A DNA stretch of 64,000 nucleotides from assembly GCA_039621445.1 (NCBI GenBank), contig CP154956.1:57791155-57855154 (forward strand), given 5' to 3'. The position numbers were made by a program, and so were the translations under genes. The notes beneath the pieces were generated by a model. The model was given only the letters and a program-made list of their open reading frames with translations, searched no databases and was not told the origin of the DNA. Every line of letters starts with the position of its first letter. The stretch's first letter is position 1. Shown piece by piece: positions 25,942 to 38,622 of the stretch. The DNA comes from Euglena gracilis (Eukaryota > Euglenida > Euglenophyceae > Euglenales).

Positions 25942-26820
25942 GGCCCCCGCAGCACCTCAGAGGACGTCAGAGGACGCAGTGACGCTGTCCTCGCCACCAA
26001 CAGGGCCCCTGACCATTTCCTGCGACCTCAGATGAAGTTTTTTTTTTTTTTCTTCCTTCAAGTTGGAACCCTGGGGCGGGCAGGTCGGCCCAGGCTTTCT
26101 TTGGCCTTTTTTTCCCGTCCCGAAGCACCGATTTTTTTGACCCCAAAGTTTGACCCCACAAAATGGGTATAGGGGTGGGGGGTATCCTCTGGGTGGGTGA
26201 GTGGGTTCTCCCCAGTCTTGAAAAATGTCCTGTGACTGCTTTGTTCCTTGTATTGTTTTGTCAGCTCTGTAGTGCTTGCTTGCAGAGGTTCTCTGAAGCC
26301 AGCAGGGACCCTCCCTCCTGGTCTAATCGACCAGCATCCTTTTCACCCAGTCAGCAGCCCTTGTGAAACGACGGCGTTCCTTTGACCCACCATGCAATTA
26401 TTCAGTCATTGAAGGGGATTAGGTACTAAATGAGCAGGGTATTAAGTGAGCGGTGGCTTTGAGGGGGGGTCTGGGACCCCCGGGAACCCCCCAAATTTTT
26501 TTCCGGCGCTTCGCTCCAGAAAATATAAAATGTCGATTTCAGCACTGAAAATGCAGCACAGCGAGATAAGTTTCAGCGTGAAAGTGGGTGTGCACATTCA
26601 CAAAAATCTGGTGAAATCTAAAAAAGAAGCAGGACTGACGGTGAAGTGGATGGCGATGTCGATGATGGTTCTTTCACCGTGGGTTTTGACCATTTTTGGC
26701 AATCCGTTATTTTGCCACCCTAAGGGTTGGCCGTCAATTCATTCTGCTGGTCAAGCAAATTACTCTCATTGTCCATTGAGAGTTGAGAATACCTCCGCCC
26801 CCCCGCCCTGCCCTTCTACC

Positions 26821-26822
26821 AG
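26821..26822 (+). promoter_or_regulatory. Candidate spliced-leader acceptor of the oxidoreductase gene
   Basis: A pyrimidine-rich run (CCCGCCCTGCCCTTCTACCAG) ends in AG three bases before the ATG at 26826. Euglenids add a spliced leader at such sites; the leader itself is not visible here, so this is inference. Confidence 0.4.
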
Positions 26823-26825
26823 TGG

Positions 26826-29800
26826 ATGGCGTCCATGGGGGCGCTCCCCCTCCTGCTGTGGCTGTATGGGTGGTACCTGTGGCTCAGCCACCGCCTCCTC
26901 GCCCTTCGAGTCATGGCCCTCGCCCGGATTGCACCGCTGCTGTGGCGGAAGGCCAACAGCCCGATGGCTCGCACTACTTCCGAGGTGCGCCACTGCGTCC
27001 CTTCAAAGGCTCAAAAGGGGGGGGGGGGAAGGCACTGCCTTATGGGGTTGGTTTTGAAATGTGCACCCGATGCTCTGTGTGGAGCAACCAGAGCAACCAG
27101 ATCCACCTGGAGATGCTCCACACATGAACATACATGACGCCAGCATTTTGGTGTTGTTGCGGAAGAATGTCCAGCTTTTTGTGAATGCGTATCCAAAACC
27201 CAAGTCACGCCAGATAATTATGGCGAATCTTTCACCCTCCCATGCCTACTGGACACCATGCTCCAATGAAATCCCCTTGCAGGTGGTGGTGGTCGGGGGA
27301 GGCTTTGCTGGCATCCTCGCGGCCCGGACCCTCGCGGAGGAGTGCCGTGCGGCGGGGCTGGACGCGTGCGTGACGGTGGTGGACCAGAAGGACTACTTTG
27401 AGTACACCCCCGCCGTCCTACGGGCGTTGGTGGACCCCTCGGAGTGCGACACCATTCTCGTTCCGCTGCGCAACACCTGTCTGCCAAGCTCAGGTGTTCT
27501 GTTTCCAGTGCCCCGTCTCCCAGATGTTCTCCCACTGTCGGCGGTTTGCATTAAGAGAAGCCATTCCGAGCAAGATTCTTTTTAAGGAAGGTGGCATCCC
27601 CTCGCGGGGGGGGGGGATGGGCAGGTAGGAGAGAGAGAGCAGGGCACGTTCACCTTGGAGGGAGGGGTCGGGTTTTGGGGTGGGCAGTGCTTCTGCACCA
27701 GGGGTTTTTTCAGTCGTGGACCCCGGGGAGGAGGGGGGGGGGTAGGTTGGGTGGGTCCAGCCGAGCCCCCCCCCCCTGGGGTCCCCCCGGGGGGGGGGGG
27801 TAGGATATACTTTTCGGCACCGAAGTCGCCGAAATTTTTTTGAAAAGGTGCTATTTTTTTGCATTTTTTCGAGTTTTTTTGGCCATTTTCGGGGATAATT
27901 GAGTAGTGGGTCCCCCAGGACCCCCCCTGGAGGCCCCCCCCAGGGTGGGTGGGTGAGAGGGACCCCCCCTCCCCCAGTCTTAAAAAAAACACCTGTTCTG
28001 CACCCTCAGCGTTGGGGGGCTGAATGTGGCCATTTTCAAGGAAAATTGGCTTGGTGGCAGGCCCCCCCCCCCCCCCCATAGCTCAAGGCACAAGGCACCC
28101 CCTCCCCCTCGCGGTTGGTAAAAAGGAGCCTGTTTGGGAGGAAGGTTCACTTCCAATGTGTTTCATTCCAGCACGGCAGCATAACCACCAACTCCCCCCA
28201 CACATATTTCTGCCTTTTTCATTAGCTGAACCGACCTGCCTTTGACCTGTTTGCCGACCAAGGTTGGTGCACACTGATGTGGCAGGCGTCGGCGGCTCTA
28301 TGGCCCCGCTCCTTACCCCACAGGGGTCGCTGTCATGCAGCGGCGGGTGGACAGCATTGACCCATCCCTCCCCGCCATCACGTCCACGGGTCCCCAGGGG
28401 AAGGTGGAGCAGGGCGTGGCAAAAAATAAATTCTGCGTGCTTTGCTCAGCCTGGATGGGTTCCCCAGCTTCATTTTCTTGCTCCTCTTTCTTTTGCTTTC
28501 TTTTGATGGCCTCTTAAGCTATTCCACATTCTTTTGTGCCACCACGCAAATGAACAATGTTTTTTATTTTGGCGCTGTGGCTCTGGCAGATTTTTGTTCG
28601 TGTGGCTTTTCACACCCAAGAATTGGCACCGTCGATGAACGCTGTGACTAACGGGCCTTGACGGCGCAGACCAGCAGTACCGCGGGAAACATAATCGGCT
28701 GGAGTTGGTAAAATGACCCACGCAAATATTGGGAAGGGGGACACAAACAAAGCGAAAATTCAGTCCCACTTCTCCCCAGGAAATATCGATTTGTTCCTTG
28801 TTTTTTGTCATCCGCTATATTTGGGAAGGTTTCAATTTGAAATGGGTTGTCAGCTACGTTTGGTGTTGCTCTTCCCATTTCAGCGGTGAACGGCTAACAA
28901 ATGAATTTCACATGCTTTGAACCCTGACTTTGCCCTCCCTGACGTTGCTGTTCATCATTCCCCAAGGTTTTGAAACCGCATTTTTTTGCCCAGCCCTGGG
29001 CAGATCATCATTGCCACCACTTGTTGCTTGCCAGTGGTATGGCCCCTCCCTCTCCCTGTGTTGTCTGCAAGACAAATCTCACTCAAATGCAGCCCAGGCC
29101 AGCTACCCAACTCCAAGGCTTCCTGCCCCATACATTTTGCACCTGCTGTACCTCATGCAAAGGCACTGCTGACAGGTAAACATTTTCAAAACCAGGAAAC
29201 CAGCCAATGACAATTGGTTTCCACTGACTCAGCAATTAAAATGATTCTCAGCAGGCATTCATGGTCGCAACCTTTGTAGTATTTTCTGTTTTTTTTGTTT
29301 GAAACGGAGAGCCGGAGCGGCGCCCTCGGCAGGGATGCCGTACGCCAACCCCGTCATCCGGGACTGGGCCAGCCCGTCGCTGGAGCAGCGGCGGGCCCGG
29401 CTGCAGGCGGAGCACGCGCGGCTGCGGGGCGCCTCCTGCGTGGTGGTGGCCGGCGGTGTGCCCCCCGCGTCTGCCTCCGAGCCCTTGCCCCACCGTACGC
29501 CTAAGTTGCCGCCGTCATCTCCGAATGCAGAAGGGTGGCGTGGAAAGCCACCACGTCGCTAATACGATGCGCAGCTTTGTGACGGAATTTCATGAACCCG
29601 CTTGATGTTTCATTTGAGGCAGTCGATCTCGCACCTAAGCTTTTTCGTGTTCCATAGCGCATTTGTGCAAAGGAACAGGAGTTTTTATTTTTTGGGGTTG
29701 GGTTTTTTGAAGTGCTGGTTGCATGCCTGCCCTCCGTGTGTGAATATTCATCATTTTCTGAGGTGAACCCCAACGAATGGCCAAAATTTGGTGTTTTTGG

Positions 29801-32800
29801 CCCTCCGAAACGTGATGCCGAGCTTTGAATCCTCCAGGCTGACCCTGGGAAATAAGAAAATACACAAAACTGCACGAAAAACCCTGGTCCTGTCCTCCAC
29901 ATTTCCTATGTGGCAATTTCCAACACCAGGTGGTGTTCTGGAGTTTGGCCCCTTTGCTTGCTGTTTGATTGCTTGCAGCACTGTGTGGAGGTTATTGAAT
30001 TCGGCTGCGAAAGGAGTGAGTGTGTTCTCTAGGTTGAAATGCACTGTCAGAGATCTCTGAAAATTCTTGTTGATGAAGCAGCTTGAGGATAGAGAGATGA
30101 AGCTGCCAAAGAACACAAGAGGGTTTCCATTATCACCAGTTGATCTCTATGGCAGCTGCCCCCTTTCGTTAAAACTTTGTGGTACCCACACGGCAGCAAA
30201 AAAAACAAACAATTTTCTTTTGCGAAATTGCTCAAAGCAACCACTTCAAAACCAACCAACAGCCTCCTGCGCCAGCCTGTTTGGAAGTGGAGAATTAATG
30301 TTGTGAAATTGTGTTATTACCTGGACTCCCTCCCATGAACGTTGCCACATTCCCTGAGTGATTTCTTTGCTCAATTGCAGAAGTGGTCCAAAATTAATTT
30401 GATTCTTTTTTAAGGCCTGAACAATGGTGATTTTTTGAGACAGGACATGGAGGCAGATTTCCACAAAGTTGAGGTGTGTGTGCAGCACATCTGATTTGGT
30501 CGAAATGTGTGGCAGAGTATTGCACCATTGAACCAACCCTTGAACTGTTGATAATTTTTGATGTTTCAGGGGTTGAATGGCTTTTTTAAAGGCCGAGATG
30601 TTTGCTTTTGCTCTGTTTAACTTTCAATAATTAATGTATTATGGTACTCGCACAGTTGCAGCAAATCCATCATCTGAATGGACCATTTTCGCAATTACAA
30701 TTGTTCTTTTGTACAATTGCGCAGAAGAATATTGTCTGTTCCTTTGCGCATTTGTGCAAATGAACCACTTGCGCAACTCAAGCACATCCCAAGTTGATGA
30801 GGCAGCCTTTAGAAGGTCCCCAAGCACACATGCTAGGTGTTTGCCTTATATTGTGGGAACATCTGCTGCAGGGTACCTTAACGTTCAAGGCCCTGCACTT
30901 CCCCCTGTGGTTCCAGGGCACCAGACCATATCGTGATTATATTTAACCGGTCTGGGTGCCTATCGGGACTTTCTGAAAGAAAAAAGCAGTTCCTTTGCAC
31001 ATTTGCACAACGGAACAAGCCAACTACGTAGTAAGTGCGAGATCGGCCGCCCAAGTTACTCAGAACACCGGAATGCCGGATTCCCCCCCCATCAGTCAGC
31101 CATTCGTTGGGTGGTCCTTTTATCCGTTTTGTTTCTAAGAACAACACACCAGCAGCCGAGAAGCCTGGCTAAGTCCTCTAACGTCTTTGGCCGCTCAAAG
31201 TGTCCCCCACACACCTGGCGCAGGGTCCACCTCTGGCGTGGAGCTGGCCGCGGAGCTGGCCGCGGTGCTGCCCCCGCCCCCGGCGGGCCGGCGGACGGTG
31301 TACCTCGTGTCCGCCGCGGACCGCCTCCTACCATGCTCCCCCCCGGCCAGGGCCGCGAGGTGCTCCGGGGCAGTGACCCCGCGCAGGAAGGGCATGGCCC
31401 GCCCGGGCCCTGCCGCCAGCCGCCTCGCGCTACGCCCACCGCCGCCTCGCGGAACAGGGCGTGAAGGTCTGCCTCCCCCGCTTTGCGCCCTGGGCAAGAA
31501 GGGGCACAAATGCAACAGTAATTTGCCCAAAGCCCGCTCTGCTCCGAGACGTGAAGTGTTCTTTATGCGGATTGGTTCGCCCAACCACGTCTGCCTCAGC
31601 CCGTGGGTGTGTCGTGTCCCGGCGTGCTGGGTGTGGCCTGTGGCGTATGACCCGAGGCTCCTCTTGCCACCTGCAGATCCTGTTGGAGGACCTGGTGCTC
31701 GACGTGCAAGAGGCCTCTGCCGGGGCACGCTGCGTCGTCACCCTTCTGCCAGGGATCTGCTGCCATGACTCTTAAGAGTAGAAGGAGCAATTTGACGGAG
31801 CCTCAATCCTGCGTCTTGGGCGGGCAGGCTGAATTGGATTTGCTTGGCTGTTTTCAGCTTTTGACAAATGCCTGTCAGTTTCCCCTTGTTTTATTTGCTT
31901 GTGCAAAAGCTTGCTATTGTGAGGTATCTTAGCCCTGTGCCATGAATTGTGTGTGTGTGTGTGTGGTATGTGCATGTGTGCAATAAATGTGTGCACACAT
32001 AAAAAATATGTGCCGATCTGCCTGGTGCAAGCCAGGACCTGCAGCAACAACCTGCGGGCAGTCTGGCCAAAAGTTGGAGTGTGACGCGTTCTACCTCTGC
32101 GCCATGTCTGGTGTCCCGGCCACACCACTGCTTTGTGTGTGTGCTGACTCCACCCCCTTGTTTGAGGTTTTCCTTTGAGTGAGGCTGGGCTACTGACCCC
32201 CCCCCAGGGGGAGTTCAGAAAAGACGGATGGATTGGTTTTCAGAGGTGGCTGGTCTTTTGAACATGGGACGTGGCCCTGCAAGGGATCAGCGCTGGCGTG
32301 GTCCCGGCGCTGCAGGGCATCCCGATGCAGCCGGGGGGCGTCCCCGTGAACCGCTTCCTGCAGGTCGACGGCTGCCCCGCCGTGTTCGCCGTTGGGGACG
32401 TCGCGGAGGCTCCGCTGGTGTGGGGGGTTGACGTTTTGGATGCGTGTGGCGTTTGGTGGGTTTTGGCTAACGCCGTTGATGGCTGCAAATGTTTGCAGCC
32501 ATTAATCAATCAGCCAGGGTCTGGCAGGGTAGTGGGGTGCTGCTCTGGATTTGGGTTGTCACAGTGCCTCCTTTGTGCTCTTTCTGCCCCCCCCCCTGAG
32601 GAGGTCGGGGCACCCGAGGATTATCGATGTGATTGGATTTCCGGACCCGAAAAGTGAATAGCCTATAGGTTAGGAGAGGATCCCTAGTTTCTGCAGAGCC
32701 CTCATTTTGCCCCCAACTCCCCGCCAGTCCGGAGATATGGCCCGAGAAAAAAAGTTGTCTACCGTTTTTTTCCCCCCAAAGAAGTTTCATTGGACAGGCA

Positions 32801-35800
32801 AAAGGGGTCATTTTTGGGGTCAAGAAATCGAAGAATTCAAAATATCTCGAAACCGCTGGGGAGTTGAGAAAAAGTAAAGAGTACCTCATTCCACAACTTT
32901 GGGACGCCCTATCCACCAGCATGCGTGGTTTGGGCCAACTCCTCGCCTGGGCCGAGATATGACCGTTTTGTGGTTTCGCCATGGCCATTAAATCCAGATT
33001 TCTTGTGTTTGCCCCTGAACAAATAGCAGTTTTTTTTTTTGAGGTTATCTGTTGCTATGGACAGAATAATAATGGAGTTGTGCAATAATGATCTGCTCCA
33101 TGTTATTATCTGAAGTTCCAAATGGTGCTTAGCAACATTAAGAGATGTTTAGTCTGGTCACCGAGATTTTGCTGCAGTGCAATTCAACAGGAAGTTTGCA
33201 AATGAAGGGATATCTCACATTCCACCAAGCACGAGGTTCTCATACTTTTGATTACCAGGCCTGCGGGTGTGGGTCCGATCGATGTGGCAAAAGTGCATAC
33301 GTAGCGGAGAACACGGCCGTGGTGGGTGCCAAGAACATTGTTCGGTGTGCATTTTGACAATAATCGTGTGGTCTCTCTCTTTTTTTTTAAAAATATTTTT
33401 CTTCTTCCATTTACTTTTTGTATTTTTTGTGGGTAAATTTTTGTCCTGTGAAGTCGCCAAAACCGAATTTTGTTTGTATTTTGTCTTTTTTTTCATCACC
33501 ACATCCCAAATGTTTGGTTTCCTCCTTTCGGGTTCATTTACCCCCCCCCCCCCAAAGATAAGCACATAGCACTCCGGTTTCACATTTGTGTGGCATTTCA
33601 AGACCCTTGGGGGGGGGGGTCATATTTGGGGCTGGTTATATTTCGTCGGGAAAATCAAATTGCCAAAGTCGTCCATGTTTTCCAATACATTAGGTGTTCA
33701 TTTTGCTCGAATTCTACCAATTTTCAGCAAAATTCCAGCTGGGAAGCACGCATTTGCATCGCCAAACAATGAAGCTGGTCGGAGGTTTTCCTGTTCTATG
33801 CCTCTTGTGTGGCATATTTGTGCCTGAGGAATGTGCCTGAGGAACACATGTGCCCACCAAACCAAAGCGGATTTTTTGGGGGATTGTTTTGCCTATGATG
33901 ATGTAACTTTTTTTTCAGCATCATCCATGATGACTCGACAAATGAAACCTGAGTGCTAAGTACAGTGGCAGTAATTGATCCCATACAAACAACTGGCCCT
34001 CTGGGGGGGCCAAGCTCCATTGCAGTCCACCAGGAGGAAGGAACAGACAGATAACTGGTGTGAAAGCACAGGAGTGCCCTGTTCCAATTCCAATTCCAAC
34101 CCCTGTTCCAGGAGCTTAGGAGGCCTAATTCGCACTTAAGCTTTTTTCTTTTCATTTGCGCACTTGCGCAAATTTACGATTTTTTGAATTCTTCTTTGAT
34201 TCGGCTGTGAAGGTCAGGGGGGTTTGAAAGCACGTTGACAAGAGAGTGCAAGAAATGAGCGAAATTCTGTTTTTGGCTGTGAGATCCCCAGGACTTTGGC
34301 GAAAAATGCTGTTTTTGGGGGGTGCGGAAATGGACTTTGTACGTTGAAACCCCCGGGACCTTGCCGGCCCACACTGAAAAAAACGCAAAAAAGCACCATA
34401 GGAACGGAACCTTTACTGCCCTTGTTGCTTCTTTCGGCTGTGTCCCTCCCTGGGTGTATCCGAGCTGCCGGCGGTGTGCGTCTTGGGTGTTTGCCGGACT
34501 GCTTTGCTTGTGGCACCTTGGTGTGGTGTCTTTGGGCTGTTTGTTGAAGCGCGGGGAGGAAGTGCCGGGGGGTGTGGGTGTGGTGTGACCAAGCCGGCGG
34601 CAAGGACACAGGGAGAGGAGGGTGAATGCGGGGTGTTGGGCAAGGGATGCGCAGGGGGGAAGAAATGGGGTCCGCAGGGGATGAAGGGGACGGGTGTCTC
34701 CCACCCGGCTTATACCCGGGATCCGCACAACCAGCTGTGTGGCAAAGAACCCTGCAGAAGAAGCCCAACACTGGAAGGACAAAATTGTGTTTATGGGCGC
34801 AAATGCGCGCACCAACATGTCTATGTTTATTTGCGCAATTGTGCAAATAAACATAGACATGTCCTTCAGGGATTGGGCTTTGGTACCCATGAACTGACGC
34901 TGTTGATAAACGGCGTGACATAGGGGCCGCGACGGCACGGACCAACGGGCCATCCAGTTGGTGGGTTTGTCACAGTGTTTGTCAACGCGCAAGCTTATGG
35001 GTGCAAATGCGCACACAAACACAAATTATGTTTATGCGCGCATTTGCGCAAATGCACAAATAAACATCTTCTTTGTTTATTTGCGCAAATGCGCAAATAA
35101 ACACAAAGAAGAACGGTGTGATGGAAACACAACCGTCAAACACTAACAGCAGATGTGGTTTATTTGCGCATTTGCGCGCATCACGTTGTTTGTGGGCGCA
35201 AATGCGCAAATAAACTGCATGAAGAAACTGTACAATTTATTATGTTTATTTGCGCATTTGCGCCCACAAACAACGTGATGCGCGCAAATGCGCAAATAAA
35301 CAACCAATGGAGGAGTAAAAAGCGATTTTATTTGGCCCTCCTACAGCTACCTTTAGTGGCTTCTGAATGGGTTGAAAGCAAATGGCCACACCGTCTCCTC
35401 CAGCATATGGTGTTATTGTGCTGTTTTTTGACCATTGACAGGTCCCACAAAGGATGGAGACATAGGATCTCTTGAAGGTGGGTTCACAGCCACCCAGTAA
35501 CGGTGCACCTCCACTGGCACCAATTTTTGGGGAGTCCAGTCGTTAAACGGGGGGCAGAGTCCCACGTTTTTTGGCCAACGCGAATCTTTGTTTCGCACCC
35601 CAATTCCCATTTTTTTCTGTTCCAATTATGATTGGTAGGTCAGGATTAGGATCAGGGCTAGGGTTTATTTTGGAAAAAATTTAAGTCAAATTTTGGGTTG
35701 GAATCTGGATGTGAGCCTTGAATAAGGCCCGACTTGGGCCTAAAGGAGACCAAAATCGCCCCCAAAAATACCCAACCGAGGTGTAAATCACCCGGTCAGG

Positions 35801-38622
35801 CTGAAATTCTAACCCTCACTGAAATTCTAACCCTAACATTTTGGATTTTTTGGATTTTTTTCTTTTTTTGAATCTCGCTCGGCAGCCAACGAAAACTTGG
35901 CCTTAACATCACCTCAAATTTACGAGGCTCCCATTTACAATGAAACCAAAGCGAAAAAAAAAGTGGTACCCCTACCACCAAACATTTCCATTCATGTCAA
36001 CCCCAGGAGCAAGAGCTCCGCAATCAAAAAGAAACTGCAGTAAAAGGCGGGCACTCCTCTTAGGCGGCCGAATTCGCACTTAAGGGTTTTTCCTTTGAAA
36101 TGGGCGCAATTGCGCAAATGTGCAATTTAGACAAAAATCCTGGGACCCTGTACCCTGACACAGGGAGAACAGTTTATGAGCTGTGACACCCCTCTATTGG
36201 AGGGGATTAACTCCCAATAGTTTGGGGAAAACGCTGCTTACCAAGTGATGCGAATAGGGCGGAGGGTGAGATTGGTGCTCTTGTACATCAAACAGGAGAG
36301 AGGCACACACCCCTTGTTACGACACTTGGAAATGGTGCTGAACTGCTGGCTGAACTGACTGGGATACTACGCCACCGGTAAGAACACACGGAGCCTCAAT
36401 ACATCACACACCACAGACTACGTCAGCCATCCGTCACGCAACTGATGTGTGTTTGTGGGCCCATTTGCGCAAATAAAAACAAGTGTGTTTGTGGGCGCAT
36501 TTGCGCAAATAAAACGTAAACGGATGATGATAAAATGACGTGTTTGTGGGTGCCAATGCGCGCACAAACAAATTTGTTGGTGTGCGCATTTGCGCAAATG
36601 CGCGCACCAACATGTTTATGTTTATTTGCGCAAATGCGCCCACCAACATGTATTTTTACTTTCCATGTTAAAGACACCAATGAGGACCAGGACCCTACGA
36701 TGTTTAAAAACGTGATGGGCATGTTGGTGCGCGCAATTGCGCAAATAAACACAAATTACGTTGATGTGCGCATTTGCGCAAATGCGCGCACCAACAGTTT
36801 ATACACCGCTTCAAAATGATGTGTTTGTAGGAGCCTTAGAGCACACAAACAAAGTTGTGTTTACTTGCACAAATGCGCGCACCAACACACATGAGTTGTG
36901 CGATACCATCTCCTCCTCCGTGACAGCTGGCGAACGCAATTCCTCACGTCAACCATTGATTTGCACCACGATTATGTGGTGATGAAATTTGTGGTGAGAG
37001 GTAGTGTGGAGTGTTCACTGGAACACGGCATGTGACTAGCCAAAATTTGCTTGCCTTACGTGTACATTTGCACTGCTGTTACCAGGCCGAACGGCCTGTT
37101 GTTTTGGCGTCATCTGTTTAGTAGTTAAGCGTAATGAATTGATGACGTGCAAACGACCTGTGACTGTTCGACACCTTTTCTGCAACAGGACTGCGTTACA
37201 AGAAGACAAAATTTGGCACCTGAAATGCCCGGGACGTGTCCGGCCGTGGTCCGTTTTATGTTTTCTTTGCCATTTTCCGCTTGAAAAAAGTAAAAAAAAC
37301 ACCGGTTTTTGTGCATAATTTGGGGGGAGTGGGTCCCACCGCTTTGATGCACCCAATCCAGGGGTAAAGCTTCAACACTTCCTTGCATCCAAAATAACGG
37401 GTGTTTGAGGGCTATCTCTCTCCGGCTGCTGGTTGCCATGCACTGGCACCACGTCGTCCCCCCAGTCTTACACCCTGGTTGCGGGGAATAACGTGGCCGC
37501 TGAAGCTGGGTGTTGTTGCACCGGGGAGGTGGATGCCGGCCTGCTGGGTGCTGAAGCATCAGCAGCTGATGTGGCTGCAACAGCGGAGCCAAGGCCGCAG
37601 GTCAGCGGCAGGGCCCTTGGTACACTTGGTACACTTGGTTCCACAGGGGAGGAGCAGCAGTTAATTATTTCCCAAAAAATCTCAACAGCACGATTTAACT
37701 CTCACATTCCAGTGATCAGTGAATCCTAACCATAACCCAATCCCCGCCTGCAAAGAAAAGTTTTCCGAGCCAATATGGTGTCCCAAGGAAAAAAATTGTC
37801 CGTCCGAACAATTTCTCATGGACGTCTGAAATCCCCGGCGGGTGAAACCACTGGCCTGGGGGGCCCAGACACACGCAGCAAACCATGGGTCAAAATTTTT
37901 TGGCAGCAAAATCTGAAAAATCTCGAAATGTTCAAAAAATGGGACCCATTGAGCACTCACCCCTACCCCCCACCCAGGCTGCTTCAGGGCCGCCCGGCCG
38001 ACCTCGCCGCCTTCCCCGGCACGCCCGCGGCGCGGCTGCCCACCGTGGAGTGCGTCACCCTCGGCCGCTGGGACGGCGTCGTCGTCTTCAACTCCCTCGT
38101 CCTCCCCGGCCCCCTGGCGGGCCCCGTCAAGCGCCTCATCAAGTACAGCAAGCTGGGCCAGGCTGCCTTTCACGGCGAGGCTGCCCACCCAGAGGGTGCG
38201 AGGGGCAAGGCAAGCTCAAGGTGCCCAACGTGACGGATGTCGATGTGCCGGAAACAAGAAAGGTCGTTTTTATTCAGCCGCAACTTCTCGGATAAAACCC
38301 ATCCCCCCCCCACCGACCCAGCGACCACCCCCCGTTTGAATAAAAGTTTTGTCATTTTGGTGTTCATGGGTCACAGGGGGATATTCCCCCTGGGTGGTGC
38401 CTGTTTGGACTGCCGGCATCACCCCTCCCCACTCAATCCCCTGGCACAGCAAGTAAAGGCCAGCCTGGGCTGGACGACGTGTACGGCGGGGTGGGCGGCC
38501 GCGCGCTGTGGTGGCTGATGGACGCCGTGACGCCGCTGCTCGGCCGCCTCGTCCCGCCCGACCGCTCCGCGCCGGCCCACACCGTGGTCCCCGCCCCCAC
38601 CACCGCGGGGAAGCAGCACTGA
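26826..38622 (+). CDS. AMID/FSP1/NDH-2-like FAD-dependent NAD(P)H oxidoreductase (multi-exon)
   Basis: Exons: 26826-26984 (MASMGALPLLLWLYGWYLWL, an N-terminal hydrophobic anchor), 27283 to about 27475 (VVVVGGGFAGILAARTL, the FAD-binding GxGxxG fold; later DYFEYTPAVLRALVDP), 28324-28389, 29333-29455 (ends SCVVVAGG), 31224 to about 31340 (STSGVELAAELA, the NAD(P)H-binding fold), 31420-31466 (SRYAHRRLAEQGVK), 31677 to about 31720 (ILLEDLVLDV), about 32284-32417 (NRFLQVDGCPAVFAVGDVAE, the second FAD-contact motif), 37466-37509, 37978-38155 (LGRWDGVVVFNSLVLPG, LIKYSKL) and 38473-38622 (DDVYGGVGGRALWW to TGA). Most junctions are GT-AG and in phase; the last intron is nonconventional. Family members reduce quinones at membranes using NAD(P)H; subcellular site is not determined. 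The end of the 31224 exon and a segment between 31720 and 32284 are not resolved. Confidence 0.85.
29650..31020. repeat. Hairpins with GTTCC arms around a GCGCATTTGTGC core
   Basis: Hairpins of the form GTTCCTTTGCGCATTTGTGCAAAGGAAC occur as a diverged set: a half site near 29650, one at 30739-30764 and one near 30990-31016. This is a third arm type among the GCGCAAATGCGC-core families. It lies in the oxidoreductase intron between 29455 and 31224. Confidence 0.55.
34115..36990. mobile_element. Hairpin-array transposon region with two CTTAGG-type ends
   Basis: Two left-end-like sequences start at 34115 (CTTAGGAGGCCTAATTCGCA) and 36059 (CTTAGGCGGCCGAATTCGCA); both continue CTTAAG and share CTTAGG(A/C)GGC with the element at 42678. 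Between and after them lie more than fifteen hairpins built on GCGCAAATGCGC with arms GTTTATTT...AAATAAAC or GTTGGTGCGC...GCGCACCAAC. No matching right end was found, so nesting or truncation is likely. The region lies in the oxidoreductase intron between 32417 and 37466. Confidence 0.65.
35158..35301. repeat. Perfect 58-bp inverted repeat
   Basis: Arms 35158-35215 and 35244-35301 are exact reverse complements with a 28-bp spacer. Each arm itself contains two copies of the GCGCAAATGCGC-type core. Transcribed, it would fold into a long hairpin. Confidence 0.95.
38156..38472 (+). other. Nonconventional intron, oxidoreductase gene (last intron)
   Basis: The intron starts GGCCAGGCTGCCTTT and ends AAAGGCCAGCCTGGGCTG. 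CAG at +4 and CTG at -8 are embedded in a stem of about 12 bp (CAGGCTG-CCTTT with AAAGG-CAGCCTG, one bulge). Splicing joins KYSKL to DDVYGGVGG in frame. Confidence 0.85.

Noticed and set aside
34800-36900. CRISPR-like impression from repeated 12-mers
   Set aside because: Spacing is irregular, repeats are palindromic hairpins with changing flanks, and the sequence is nuclear eukaryotic DNA with introns.
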